Part shown: in pieces, positions 8,703 to 17,285 of the stretch
How the letters are laid out: every line of letters begins with the position of its first letter
How positions within the stretch are numbered: the first letter of the stretch is position 1
From: Caenibius tardaugens NBRC 16725
GTDB lineage: Bacteria; Pseudomonadota; Alphaproteobacteria; Sphingomonadales; Sphingomonadaceae
Assembly: GCF_003860345.1 (NCBI RefSeq)
Contig: NZ_CP034179.1
Coordinates: 3,828,001 to 3,892,000 of the forward strand
Direction of reading: 5' to 3'
DNA: 64,000 nucleotides
Translations under genes and position numbers: made by a program
The notes under the pieces: generated by a model
What the model was told of the DNA's origin: nothing
Databases searched by the model: none
What the model saw: only the letters and a program-made list of their open reading frames with translations

Positions 8703-9833
8703 ATGTCCCTGAACAACCCTCGTAAGACAGTTCTGATCGCGGGGGCATCTGGGGCAGTGGGCAGTGCGGCCATGGCGCATTTTGCCCGCCTGTCGGATTG
8801 GGACGTGATCGGCATATCCCGGCATCCCCCGATACGGCCAGTGGGCCATGCGAAACATGTGGCTCTGGACCTGCTTGATCGTGATCGTTGCGCCGCGGCA
8901 GTGGCGATGTTGGGGAATGTCACCCATGTGGTTTTCGCGGCCCTGAATGAGCGTGAGGATGACGTGATCGCGGGGTGGAGCGATCCCGCGCAAATGACGA
9001 AAAATGCCCAAATGCTGGAGAACCTTTGCGATCCCTTGTTCGAAGCTGCCCCGAGCCTGCGGCATATTTCTCTCGTTCATGGGCCTAAGGCATATGGGGT
9101 CCATCTGCCCGGCCTGAATCTGCCTGTTCCACTTACTGAGACGCTGCCACGCGCCCCAGGCGATAACTTCTATTACTGGCAGGAAGACTATCTTCTGCAA
9201 AAGAAGCGCGAAGGCGCCGGACAAAGCGACTGGGGGATCACGCTTCTTCGGCCATCGGGTATCATCGGGGCCACTGTTGGGGGGCACCTCAGCCCGTTTC
9301 TGGTTCTGACCGTTTTTGCGTCGCTCTGCCGTGAGGCAGGCCTTCCCATGCCCCTACCGGCAGGGCGCGGCGATGTTCTGGATTTCACCGATTCCGATCT
9401 TGTGGCCGAAGCGCTGGCATGGGCGGCGGAAGCGCCAGAAGCGCGGGATCAGGCGTTTAATCTCTGCAATGGCGATGTCTTCTCCATCCGCGATGCTTTC
9501 CCGCTCGTGGCAGAAACACTTGGGGTCGCGGTGGGGGAAACGCGTGTCTATGATATCGCGGATGAATTGAGCGCGCTTGCCCATTTGTGGCCGGACATGG
9601 TGAAAAAGTACGGGCTGGCTGTCCCCGATCTGGATACGTTGCTGGGATGTTCGCCGCAGGTCGCGCGGGTATGGACCGCCCCCGTGCCTCCCGGAGAGGA
9701 ATTGCGCTGGAATCTATGCAGCACAATCAAAATCCGGAAGGCAGGGTTTGCGGGCTGTGTGGATACCGCAGATATGTTCCGCAGCTATTGCTACCGCTAT
9801 CAGGAGCTTGGCATGATCCCCCGGTTGCGCTGA
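8703..9833 (+). CDS. PRISE-type SDR (progesterone 5-beta-reductase/iridoid synthase-like)
   Basis: A 376-residue atypical SDR. It has the N-terminal VLIAGASGAVGSA loop, SLVHGPKAYG in place of the classical Ser region, FYYWQEDYLL where PRISE enzymes have FYYdlED (catalytic Tyr), LLRPSGIIG and a late CNGDVFSIRDAF segment. PRISE enzymes reduce activated C=C bonds of enones such as 4-ene-3-ketosteroids or iridoid precursors (family knowledge). AGGAGAA lies 6 nt before the ATG, and the gene follows the second hydratase by 21 bp. Its presence points to an enone intermediate of terpenoid or steroid-like shape; the true substrate is unknown. Confidence 0.82.
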   Translation: MSLNNPRKTVLIAGASGAVGSAAMAHFARLSDWDVIGISRHPPIRPVGHAKHVALDLLDRDRCAAAVAMLGNVTHVVFAALNEREDDVIAGWSDPAQMTKNAQMLENLCDPLFEAAPSLRHISLVHGPKAYGVHLPGLNLPVPLTETLPRAPGDNFYYWQEDYLLQKKREGAGQSDWGITLLRPSGIIGATVGGHLSPFLVLTVFASLCREAGLPMPLPAGRGDVLDFTDSDLVAEALAWAAEAPEARDQAFNLCNGDVFSIRDAFPLVAETLGVAVGETRVYDIADELSALAHLWPDMVKKYGLAVPDLDTLLGCSPQVARVWTAPVPPGEELRWNLCSTIKIRKAGFAGCVDTADMFRSYCYRYQELGMIPRLR

Positions 9834-9845
9834 CGCTGCTTTCGT

Positions 9846-10631
9846 TCAACCTGCCATGAACATGCCGCCGTTAACGTCGAGAAGAACACCGGTACATGCA
9901 CTGGCAAGGCCGGACAGGAGAAAAATGACTGCACCGGCGCATTCATCATCCGTGGGAATGCGGCGCAGGGGGATTGTATCCATCAATTCGCGTTCAAGCA
10001 CGTCGGGAGAAATGCCGCGTGCAGCAGCCCGGGCGGCGAAACCTTGCTTCAACGGTTCCCCTGCCATCCACCCCATCAGTGCACCATTCACACGGATGCC
10101 ATCCGGGCCCAGTTCCCGCGCGAGTTGGCGGGTCGCCATATTAAGCGCGGCTTTCGACAGGTTATAGCCACCCGATCCTTCGGTGCCGATGCGTGAGCCG
10201 ATGGTGCTCACATTGACGATCGATCCCCGGCTGGCTTTCAAATGCGGTAGCGCCGCCTGCGCGAGTTTCAGGCTGCCAAAACAGGCAACGTCCATCGCCT
10301 CACGCCAACGGCCAAGGTCAGCTTCTTCAAAACGGGATGTTTCGAAACGGAAGGCGCTGTTGACCAAACCATCGATGCGGCCGAACCTAGCCACGCTTTC
10401 GGTTATCAGGTGGTCGCAATCGGCAGCCTTGCTGACGTCCGTTGGCACGGCGTGCGCTTGCTCGCCGTTGCGAACAATCTCTTCCGCAACACTGGCGATG
10501 AAATCGCCGGATCGTGCGCCGAGAACCAGTCTGGCGCCTTGTTCGGCACATTGGAGAGCGAGTTTACGGCCCAGGCCTGGGCCAACCCCGCTGATGACAA
10601 TGACCTGGTCTGCCAGCATGCCCGTGCCCAT
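9846..10631 (-). CDS. SDR-family oxidoreductase
   Basis: A 261-residue classical SDR with SGVGPGLG in the cofactor loop, VNSAFRF where NNAG is usual, a catalytic Ser in VSTIGS and YNLSK (Tyr-x3-Lys), and a C-terminal LDVNGGMFMAG. The ATG at 10631 shares its A with the TGA of the upstream gene (TGATG), with GGAGG 9-10 nt before it. It ends 12 bp from the convergent PRISE gene. Cotranscription with the unknown 263-residue protein is likely. Probably a cluster alcohol dehydrogenase or ketoreductase. Confidence 0.86.
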   Translation of the reverse strand: MGTGMLADQVIVISGVGPGLGRKLALQCAEQGARLVLGARSGDFIASVAEEIVRNGEQAHAVPTDVSKAADCDHLITESVARFGRIDGLVNSAFRFETSRFEEADLGRWREAMDVACFGSLKLAQAALPHLKASRGSIVNVSTIGSRIGTEGSGGYNLSKAALNMATRQLARELGPDGIRVNGALMGWMAGEPLKQGFAARAAARGISPDVLERELMDTIPLRRIPTDDECAGAVIFLLSGLASACTGVLLDVNGGMFMAG

Positions 10632-11422
10632 CACAATTCCTCCATATAGGTGTCGGTGCCCGGCACGGTTGCCACAAATGGTGATGCGAAACGCACGCGC
10701 CCGAGGCCCGCCTGTTCAATCCGTTCTCCGATATCGGCATAACGGCTGGTCCAGACATCGGCAGGATTCTCGATGGAGAAGCTCACCAACGTGACATGGT
10801 CACCGCTTGAGTCAGGCACATCGGCCGGACTCCGTTCGTCCAACGGCAATGGCGAGGAGAGGAGCGCGACGTCCCCCGGACACGGAAGCGCGCTGAAAAA
10901 CGCACGGGCGTCAGCAGCGCTTTTTCCAGGTGCGAGATCGATAATGAAAGCTGCAACACCGGCATAGGGCCGATCGAGCGCCAGTTCGATGGGTGTCGTG
11001 CTGGCAGGGGCGTTGTACTCCTGCTCGTACTGGTAAAGCCCTGTGTGGACGTGATCACGCTCCTTGAACATACGCCCTTCGGCATGAAGCTTGTTTACCT
11101 GTATGACCGCCCAGTTGTCCCAATCGGCGTGGTGTCCATCCAGTATCCAGTAAAGCGCCAGAAAGCTCCCCTTGATCAGGTCTGCATCGCTCCCATAACG
11201 CAGGGCCTTGCACGCGCGGGTAGCGACATAGCGGGCACCTGCCAGCGTATATTCCCCGATCATGCAACCGCTGTAGAAATGATCCCGTTCGTACCAGCGG
11301 TTGTAGGCCACTTCGAAGCCCTTGCGCGCTTCTACAATGGTAAACAGAAGTGTGCCGAGGCGGATTTCCCGCTTGTCCCGGGCCAGATCGGGCCGACTGT
11401 AGTGTGTTTCATTGCTTTCCAT
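10631..11422 (-). CDS. conserved hypothetical protein, probable alpha/beta-barrel fold
   Basis: 263 residues, not recognised as a named family. It has no signal peptide or membrane segment. The N-terminal half holds GTLLFTIVEARKGFE...NRWYERDHFYSG and the C-terminal half YAGVAAFIIDLAPGKSA...DHVTLVSFSIE. The strand-helix-strand pattern with a W-Y-x-x-D-H motif recalls dimeric alpha/beta-barrel (EthD-like) proteins in duplicate; this is a guess from pattern. ATG 11422 is preferred because GGGAG lies 8 nt upstream. It is translationally coupled to the following SDR and diverges from the Baeyer-Villiger-type gene, so it very likely works in the same pathway. Confidence 0.72.
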   Translation of the reverse strand: MESNETHYSRPDLARDKREIRLGTLLFTIVEARKGFEVAYNRWYERDHFYSGCMIGEYTLAGARYVATRACKALRYGSDADLIKGSFLALYWILDGHHADWDNWAVIQVNKLHAEGRMFKERDHVHTGLYQYEQEYNAPASTTPIELALDRPYAGVAAFIIDLAPGKSAADARAFFSALPCPGDVALLSSPLPLDERSPADVPDSSGDHVTLVSFSIENPADVWTSRYADIGERIEQAGLGRVRFASPFVATVPGTDTYMEEL

Positions 11423-11513
11423 GCGCCTGCTCCCGGCATTGTCAGAGGAAGGTGTCATCCTGATCTCTGATATGCGAATGCGCTGGTTGGAACGTCAAAG
11501 GTGATAGGGTGTC

Positions 11514-11529
11514 TTCCGGCTTTCCGGAA
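11514..11529. promoter_or_regulatory. cluster operator site 4 (TTCC-N8-GGAA)
   Basis: TTCCGGCTTTCCGGAA is the most symmetrical copy, with 7-bp arms CTTCCGG and CCGGAAG around CTTT. It sits in the divergent region between the unknown protein and the monooxygenase. A further half-like CCGGAAA occurs about 40 bp downstream. Confidence 0.6.
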
Positions 11530-11648
11530 GCGATGGCGCAGATGTTTCGCGCCAAGAGACAAGACGGCAAAGCATATCCGGAAATACAACGCATACGTTT
11601 CGGACAAGGATGCGAACGACAATGGCGATAGCGGGAGAAACGGATATC

Positions 11649-13565
11649 ATGGAAGGTCAGGCCAGCAGGGTCGGGGCTAACCCCGGCAGTCCCGATGTCG
11701 ACCGTGGCTTTATCCGGCGCGCGATTGAACTGGCGGATCTCGATGCCGTGCGGGTGTCGCTGTATCAACTGACGGACGACAAGGCGATCGCCATGCTGCC
11801 CGTGGCCAAGGCGCTGTCACCCGAACAGCGAGAGCAGCTTGTGGACCGGGCGGTCGACTGGCTTGAGCGCCATGCATCCCCTGATATGCCGGTTGAGCCG
11901 CCTGCGGAAAAGCTACGCGAATTGATGGCGCTTACCATACATCGCGACATGAGTGATCTTGAATTCGCAGCACGGCGGGACCTTGCCGGGTTTCGGGATT
12001 TCCCCTTCGCTGTGGAATGGAAAGGGGAAAAGCCCCCTGTTCCCGAGGGGTTTCGCGTGGCGATTATTGGCAGTGGGCCCTCCGGGCTGGCGGCTGCTGT
12101 CCAGTGTGAGATATTGGGGTTGCCCTATGTCCTGTTGGAACGGCAAGCCGAACCGGGCGGAACGTGGACGATCAACCGCTATCCCGAAGTGCGGGTGGAT
12201 ACGCCATCAATCACTTACGAGTTCAGCTTCGAGAAGCGTTATCCCTGGAAAGAGCATTTCGGAAAAGGCGCGGATGTGCGTGCCTATCTCGATCATATTT
12301 CCCGCAAGTACGGCGTTTTCGCGAATACGCGGTTCTGCAATGATGTGAAATGCGCAACGTTTAACGAAACGACAAACAAGTGGAGCCTCGAAATCGCGAC
12401 GCCAGAGGGTGTGGACACGCTCGACGTCAATGTCGTCATGACCGCATGCGGTACGTTCGCCAATGCCAAGCTTCCGGATTTTGAAGGGATTGAAACGTTC
12501 CGTGGGCAGGTAATCCACCCCTCGCGCTGGCCCGCGGATCTCGATCTGTCGGGTAAACGCGTGGCGTTGATCGGCAATGGATCGACCGGTGTACAGATGC
12601 TGGGTGCAATCGCGCGGGAGGCAAAACAGGTGTTCGCGATCCAGCGGACGCCGCAGTGGATCAGCCCGCGCGAAAAATATGGCGCGCCAATGGAAGCAGA
12701 ACTGACCTGGCTGATAAACAACCTGCCGGGTTACTGGAACTGGTGGCGCTATATGGCCACAGCAACTCTGTTCGACATTCACAGCCTGCAGGTGGCTGAT
12801 CCCGAATGGCAAGCCAAAGGTGGGATCATCAATCAGGGCAACGATGCCCTGCGAGAAATGCTGACGGGTTACATCCGGCAGGAAACCGGCGGCGACGAGG
12901 AACTGATAGCTAAGCTTGTCCCGGACTATGCGCCGTTTTCGCGACGCCCCGTGGTGGACAATGGCTGGTACAGGGCCCTGACCCGCGACAATGTCGAACT
13001 GGTCTGCGGCAGCGTGGCACGGCTGGTGCCCGAAGGTCTGGAAATGGAGGATGGCAAGCGGGTCGAGGTCGATGTCATCATCGCTGCAACGGGTTTTGAA
13101 GTTGCCAAGTATCTCCTGCCCGCCCGTTATGAAGGGCTTGCCGGCAAGGATTTGCACGCCGTGTGGGATGCAGGCGATGGGCCGCGGGCATACCGCAGCA
13201 TGATGGTGCCCGACTTCCCGAACCTGTTTATGATCTACGGCCCGAATTCGCAGCCACTGTCGGGTGGGACCGGGTTGCCTGCATGGTATCTGTTGTGGGC
13301 GTCGTTTGCCGGACAATGCATCATGCGCATGTTACGGGAAGGAAAATCACGCGTAACCGTGACGCATCGCGCCTGCGCCGACTATAATGAGGCGCTCGAC
13401 CAGGAAGCGTCGAACCTGATCCAGTTGACCAGGGAAGGCGGGGTCGAGCGTAATTATTACGTCAACAACACGCACCACCGGCTGCAGGTCAACGCACCGT
13501 GGCAAAGCCCGGATTTCCATCGCATGTGCAGTGTGGTGGATTGGGATGATCTTGAACTGTCCTGA
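11649..13565 (+). CDS. flavin-containing monooxygenase, Baeyer-Villiger type
   Basis: A 638-residue class B flavoprotein monooxygenase that would insert oxygen next to a ketone to give an ester or lactone, using FAD and NADPH. Visible are a FAD Rossmann loop IIGSGPSG (about residue 140), the Baeyer-Villiger fingerprint FRGQVIHPSRWP (about 284-295), a second NADPH loop LIGNGSTG just after it, and ATGF near the C-terminal third. An N-terminal extension of about 125 residues precedes the FAD domain, as in the long steroid/cyclic-ketone subgroup. ATG 11649 has GGGAG 11 nt upstream; ATG 11622 is possible. It leads an operon with an alcohol dehydrogenase and an esterase, the classic cyclic-ketone set. 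Confidence 0.9.
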   Translation: MEGQASRVGANPGSPDVDRGFIRRAIELADLDAVRVSLYQLTDDKAIAMLPVAKALSPEQREQLVDRAVDWLERHASPDMPVEPPAEKLRELMALTIHRDMSDLEFAARRDLAGFRDFPFAVEWKGEKPPVPEGFRVAIIGSGPSGLAAAVQCEILGLPYVLLERQAEPGGTWTINRYPEVRVDTPSITYEFSFEKRYPWKEHFGKGADVRAYLDHISRKYGVFANTRFCNDVKCATFNETTNKWSLEIATPEGVDTLDVNVVMTACGTFANAKLPDFEGIETFRGQVIHPSRWPADLDLSGKRVALIGNGSTGVQMLGAIAREAKQVFAIQRTPQWISPREKYGAPMEAELTWLINNLPGYWNWWRYMATATLFDIHSLQVADPEWQAKGGIINQGNDALREMLTGYIRQETGGDEELIAKLVPDYAPFSRRPVVDNGWYRALTRDNVELVCGSVARLVPEGLEMEDGKRVEVDVIIAATGFEVAKYLLPARYEGLAGKDLHAVWDAGDGPRAYRSMMVPDFPNLFMIYGPNSQPLSGGTGLPAWYLLWASFAGQCIMRMLREGKSRVTVTHRACADYNEALDQEASNLIQLTREGGVERNYYVNNTHHRLQVNAPWQSPDFHRMCSVVDWDDLELS

Positions 13566-13596
13566 GGCAGACAAAACCGGTTGAGGGGAGAAGAGC

Positions 13597-14688
13597 ATGC
13601 GGGCGTTGATCTATGAAGGCAAGGGTAAGGTCAGGTACACCGATCAATTGACAGTGCGCGAACCGGCGCGTGGCGAAGTGCTCGTCCGCATTGTCGCCAG
13701 CGGCATTTGCCATAGCGATATCAGTGTGCTCGACGGCACGATCGATTGGCCAGCGCCCGCCGTGCTTGGTCATGAAGGGGCCGGAATAATCGAGAAGGTG
13801 GGGCCGGATGTCACATCGCTCGCCCCGGGCGATCACGTTGCGCTGCATACGCTCGCCTATTGCGGACACTGTGCCCATTGTGAAAGCGGGCACCCCACAC
13901 GGTGCCGGGAAACGCTGGGCAACCGGACGGAACCGTTCAGTCTTGATGGCGTGCCCGTCTCCAATTTTGCCGCGACATCGACTTTCGCGGAATACATTGT
14001 GGTCAAGCAACAGCAGGCGATCCGGATCGATCCGGATATTCCGCTCGACGTGGTCTGTGTGATCGGCTGCGGGGTTCTGACCGGGGTAGGATCGGTGATC
14101 AATCGCGCGAAGGTTGCCCCCGGGGATACGGCGGCCGTGTTCGGTGCTGGCGGGGTCGGGCTCAACGTCATTCAGGGGCTTCGGCTTGCCGGGGCATCGC
14201 GTATCATTGCAGTGGACCTGATGGCATCGCGGGAAGAAAACGCCCGCAAATTTGGCGCGACCGATTTTATCGATGCTTCGCAAGACGATGTGCCTGCACG
14301 TATTCGCGAATTGCTGGCCGATCCGGTGAAGCCGGCCACGGGCGGTGCGGATTGGTCGTTTGAATGCGCGGGCAGTGTGGCTGCCCTGAAGAATGCGGTG
14401 GCATCGCTCGCATGGGGTGGGAACTGTGTGATTGTGGGCATGCCTTCCTTCGACGCGACGGTCGAACTGCCGGTGTTTCCGCTGTTGTCTGTTGATCGTG
14501 GCGTTCTGGGCGCGCGCTATGGCTCGTCGCGGCCTCATCGCGATATTCCGGCCTATCTCGCGCTTTACGCCAATGGTGCGCTGATGCTGGATGAACTTGT
14601 GACCCACCGTTACAGGCTCGAGGACTTCGAACAGGCATTTCATGATCTCGAAACGGGCAAGCTGGCCCGTGGCGTTTTTGTTTTCTGA
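13597..14688 (+). CDS. zinc-dependent alcohol dehydrogenase
   Basis: A 363-residue medium-chain dehydrogenase. Catalytic zinc ligands are Cys in GICHSD, the GHEGAG His, and a Cys in the VIGCGVLTG segment. Structural zinc cysteines appear as CGHCAHCESGHPTRC, and the cofactor loop is FGAGGVGLN. It oxidises an alcohol to an aldehyde or ketone with NAD. GAGGGGAGA lies just upstream of the ATG, and the gene lies 31 bp after the monooxygenase. After lactone cleavage a free hydroxyl would need oxidation, which suits this position. Confidence 0.9.
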   Translation: MRALIYEGKGKVRYTDQLTVREPARGEVLVRIVASGICHSDISVLDGTIDWPAPAVLGHEGAGIIEKVGPDVTSLAPGDHVALHTLAYCGHCAHCESGHPTRCRETLGNRTEPFSLDGVPVSNFAATSTFAEYIVVKQQQAIRIDPDIPLDVVCVIGCGVLTGVGSVINRAKVAPGDTAAVFGAGGVGLNVIQGLRLAGASRIIAVDLMASREENARKFGATDFIDASQDDVPARIRELLADPVKPATGGADWSFECAGSVAALKNAVASLAWGGNCVIVGMPSFDATVELPVFPLLSVDRGVLGARYGSSRPHRDIPAYLALYANGALMLDELVTHRYRLEDFEQAFHDLETGKLARGVFVF

Positions 14689-14695
14689 GGCCGGG

Positions 14696-15547
14696 ATGGC
14701 AGCGCAAGCGGACCGGGCAGACTGGCAATTGCCTCCTTTGAGAGAAGGGTATGCGGCTGACGCTGATCTTCTGGAGCGCCGGATCAGGGCAGGGGGGGCA
14801 CTGTCCGCGCCGGAGTATGAACAGGCTATCGGGGGCGTCCGCTGTCTGGTGGTGTCACCGCCCGGTGCCATCCGCACCATGCTCTATTTTCATGGGGGCG
14901 GTTATCGCATGGGATCGCCTGTCGCGTGGCTGCCCTATGTCACGCGGTTGGCGGAAGCGGCCGGGGCGAATGTCATTTTGCCGTACTATCGGCTCGCGCC
15001 CGAAAATCCCTTTCCGGCCGCATTGCATGATGCTGTCGCGGTCTATCGGGCGTTGGCGGAACGGGGCGATGTAGTTCTGGCGGGGGATTCTGCGGGCGGC
15101 GGGCTCGCGCTGGCGCTTGGGATCGTCGCCTCGCAGGCGGGCAGGGCGGCGGCAGGTGTTGTGCTGGTTTCGCCCATGCTCGATTTCGCGGCCAGCGCGG
15201 ATACCTATGAAAGCAGGGCGGGGCGCGATCTGCTGTTCTCCCGGCAGGCAGTCGCGGATTGCGGCGCCCTGTATTTGCAGGGTCATCCCGTTGACGACCC
15301 GCTTGTCTCCGGCATTCACGCCGATCCCGAAAGTGTCCCTCCTGCTTTGGTACTGGTTGGCGGAGAAGAGGTTTTGCTGGGCGAAGCTTTGCATTTTGTA
15401 GAACGTCTGGGGCGTGCGGATCGTGCGGTCACCTTGCATGTTGCGCCTGGTATGGGCCATGTCTGGCCGATGATGGCACCGGACACCGTCGAGGCGGACA
15501 ATGCCTTGGGGGTTATCGCGGCATTTGTGAAATCCGTTTGGCGTTGA
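14696..15547 (+). CDS. alpha/beta hydrolase, HSL-type esterase
   Basis: A 283-residue hormone-sensitive-lipase-type esterase. It has the oxyanion-hole motif YFHGGGYRMG, the nucleophile elbow GDSAGGG and a C-terminal catalytic His in GMGHVW. The acid position reads GGEEVLLGEA, where many relatives have Asp, so Glu may replace it. ATG 14696 is 7 bp past the alcohol dehydrogenase stop, with GAGGCCGGG before it. In context it is the natural partner of the Baeyer-Villiger-type enzyme for hydrolysing its ester or lactone. Confidence 0.87.
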   Translation: MAAQADRADWQLPPLREGYAADADLLERRIRAGGALSAPEYEQAIGGVRCLVVSPPGAIRTMLYFHGGGYRMGSPVAWLPYVTRLAEAAGANVILPYYRLAPENPFPAALHDAVAVYRALAERGDVVLAGDSAGGGLALALGIVASQAGRAAAGVVLVSPMLDFAASADTYESRAGRDLLFSRQAVADCGALYLQGHPVDDPLVSGIHADPESVPPALVLVGGEEVLLGEALHFVERLGRADRAVTLHVAPGMGHVWPMMAPDTVEADNALGVIAAFVKSVWR

Positions 15548-15637
15548 TTTGGCACCACATCTCCAAAAAACTGCTTGGCTCAGTTTCCAACGATCGGATC
15601 TCTGGCTATTGTCCGGGCGGTGTTAGGGGATATGAAA

Positions 15638-16174
15638 ATGCATGAACCTGCAAGTTTGATGGCAGGTGGCGTTCTTGTTGAAGAGGGGGCTGACGATGTT
15701 TCTTCCGCAATGGAACGCGTGGCAAATGCCATTGTCGCTCTCCGGAGAAATCCGCATAACCGGGCAATTCAACGATATATCTATCTTGTGGGTGATCATG
15801 AACTGACACCGGTGCAGGTCGATATTCTTGAAACCGTCGTTAATAACCCTGGCCAGCGTATGAACGAGCTTGCTGATGCGCTTGGCGTTGATGCTTCGAC
15901 TGTCAGCCGGACAACGTTACCACTGGTCAAACTGGGCCTGATCAAGCGGCAAAGCGACGCCTCCGACAGGCGTTTGACGATGATGGTACCGACAGAGAAG
16001 GGGCGTAAACAGGCCCGCACCATCATGGAATCGCGCCGAACGATGATGTACCGCGTGCAAAGCCACTTGCCGCAGGATCGCCTCGATGCCTTTGGCGAAC
16101 TCCTCGAAGCCTACATCGGTGCGGTGAATGTCGAAGGTACGAGAATCCTGAAAGAGCTGCGCGGCCGGCGCTAG
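15638..16174 (+). CDS. MarR-family transcriptional regulator
   Basis: 178 residues with a winged helix: LTPVQVDILETVVNNPGQRMNELADALGVDASTVSRTTLPLVKLGLIKRQ, followed by the wing SDASDRRLTMMVPTEKG. The ATG at 15638 has AGGGGA about 8 nt upstream; ATG 15632 is too close to that site. It follows the esterase by 90 bp on the same strand. No clear TTCC-N8-GGAA site lies in that gap, so this regulator is the weaker candidate for reading the shared motif. It probably senses an aromatic or cyclic acid; this is not shown. Confidence 0.87.
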   Translation: MHEPASLMAGGVLVEEGADDVSSAMERVANAIVALRRNPHNRAIQRYIYLVGDHELTPVQVDILETVVNNPGQRMNELADALGVDASTVSRTTLPLVKLGLIKRQSDASDRRLTMMVPTEKGRKQARTIMESRRTMMYRVQSHLPQDRLDAFGELLEAYIGAVNVEGTRILKELRGRR

Positions 16175-16205
16175 CCCCCGCGGGCGGTTGGTTGCCGCAG
16201 CAAGG

Positions 16206-17111
16206 TTACACGGATGGCTGGCGGTATCGGGCGTGTCCGATATCGGCCATCAGATCGGGATGCACAGGCGACCAGCCGAGTTCCGCCCGGCTGCGCGGCG
16301 CGCGCGTGCGGCTGCAGACCCCCATGCCGATCAGGGTTTCGAACTTGCCCCAGCGATCAACGGCTTCATCGAAGTTGAGGCTGCGTGCGGTAACGCCGCA
16401 GTCGGCGGCAACCGCCTGGGCAATCGTGCGATTGTTCGCTTCGCCGGAGACGGCGTGATACAATGCGCCCGACACGCCATTTTCCAGCGCGAGCAGGTAT
16501 AGCCGGGCGAGATCGTCGACGTGCACGTTGGAATAGAGGTTCAGGCCCCGGCCAAGATAGCCGACATCGCCATAGTCACGGGCATCCTGATAGAAACGGG
16601 CGATATGGCCACAGCCGCCATGACCCCAGATCATCGAGGGACGAATAACCATCGCTTGCAGGCTGCCAGTCCAGCCGGATGCCATGACGAGATTTTCGGT
16701 GACATGGCGGAAGCCGATATATTTTGAGGGGACGAAATGGTCCGTCTCGGCAAAGGTGTCCTCGCTCCATTCGCCATCGGTCCGCTGCGACAGTACGCCG
16801 GTGCCGCTGGTGAAAATCAGTTTCTTTCCGGTTCCCGCCAAACGGGTCGTGAGTGCGGATAAAAAGGCGTATTCATCCTGCAAATCGCGTTGTGCGGCAT
16901 AGATTACCGCTTGATGATCGGCTGCCATATCCAACAGTGGGGCAGGGTTGGCCAGATCGCCGCGAAACGGCTCGCCACCGGCTTGCGCCACGACCGTATC
17001 GCCGGTGTCAGAGCGTGAAACGCCTGTCACGACGTAGCCGGCTTCTGCCAGATGAGCGGTAATCCGCGCACCGAGATAACCGGTTGCTCCGAACACCAGC
17101 ACGTCCCCCAT
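16206..17111 (-). CDS. NAD-dependent epimerase/dehydratase family protein
   Basis: A 301-residue extended/atypical SDR. It has the N-terminal VLVFGATGYLGARI cofactor loop, IFTSGTGVL for the catalytic Ser/Thr region, VIRPSMIWG, and a typical HVDDLARLYLLALE. The usual Tyr-x3-Lys is not obvious (KYIGFRHVTENLV), so it may bind a nucleotide without classical SDR catalysis. AGGGGA precedes the ATG. It diverges from the MFS carrier across a region with a TTCC-N8-GGAA site. Confidence 0.82.
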   Translation of the reverse strand: MGDVLVFGATGYLGARITAHLAEAGYVVTGVSRSDTGDTVVAQAGGEPFRGDLANPAPLLDMAADHQAVIYAAQRDLQDEYAFLSALTTRLAGTGKKLIFTSGTGVLSQRTDGEWSEDTFAETDHFVPSKYIGFRHVTENLVMASGWTGSLQAMVIRPSMIWGHGGCGHIARFYQDARDYGDVGYLGRGLNLYSNVHVDDLARLYLLALENGVSGALYHAVSGEANNRTIAQAVAADCGVTARSLNFDEAVDRWGKFETLIGMGVCSRTRAPRSRAELGWSPVHPDLMADIGHARYRQPSV

Positions 17112-17190
17112 CTGTTCATTCCCCTCTCGCGGTTTTAACCATTAGTCAGGCTGGCATATTCCTGTTTGCCCGATACGCTCATCGCGGGCT

Positions 17191-17206
17191 TTCCATGTTA
17201 CCGGAA
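17191..17206. promoter_or_regulatory. cluster operator site 5 (TTCC-N8-GGAA)
   Basis: TTCCATGTTACCGGAA matches the shared TTCC-N8-GGAA frame between the epimerase-like gene and the MFS carrier. Only four arm bases pair on each side (the fifth is A/C), making it the least symmetrical copy. Confidence 0.45.
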
Positions 17207-17285
17207 AACACGCGGCCGCCAATTGACCACTTTGGGCGATCTGCCGAGATTACCGCAAAAGCTATGTGTGGGGATTGCGGTGCTG

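Noticed and set aside
13489-14880. 463-codon minus-strand frame over the alcohol dehydrogenase
   Set aside because: Same kind of shadow. The plus-strand product has all zinc-binding residues.
17166-17285. N-terminal extension of the MFS carrier
   Set aside because: It covers operator site 5, is unlike the MFS family, and begins in the promoter region.
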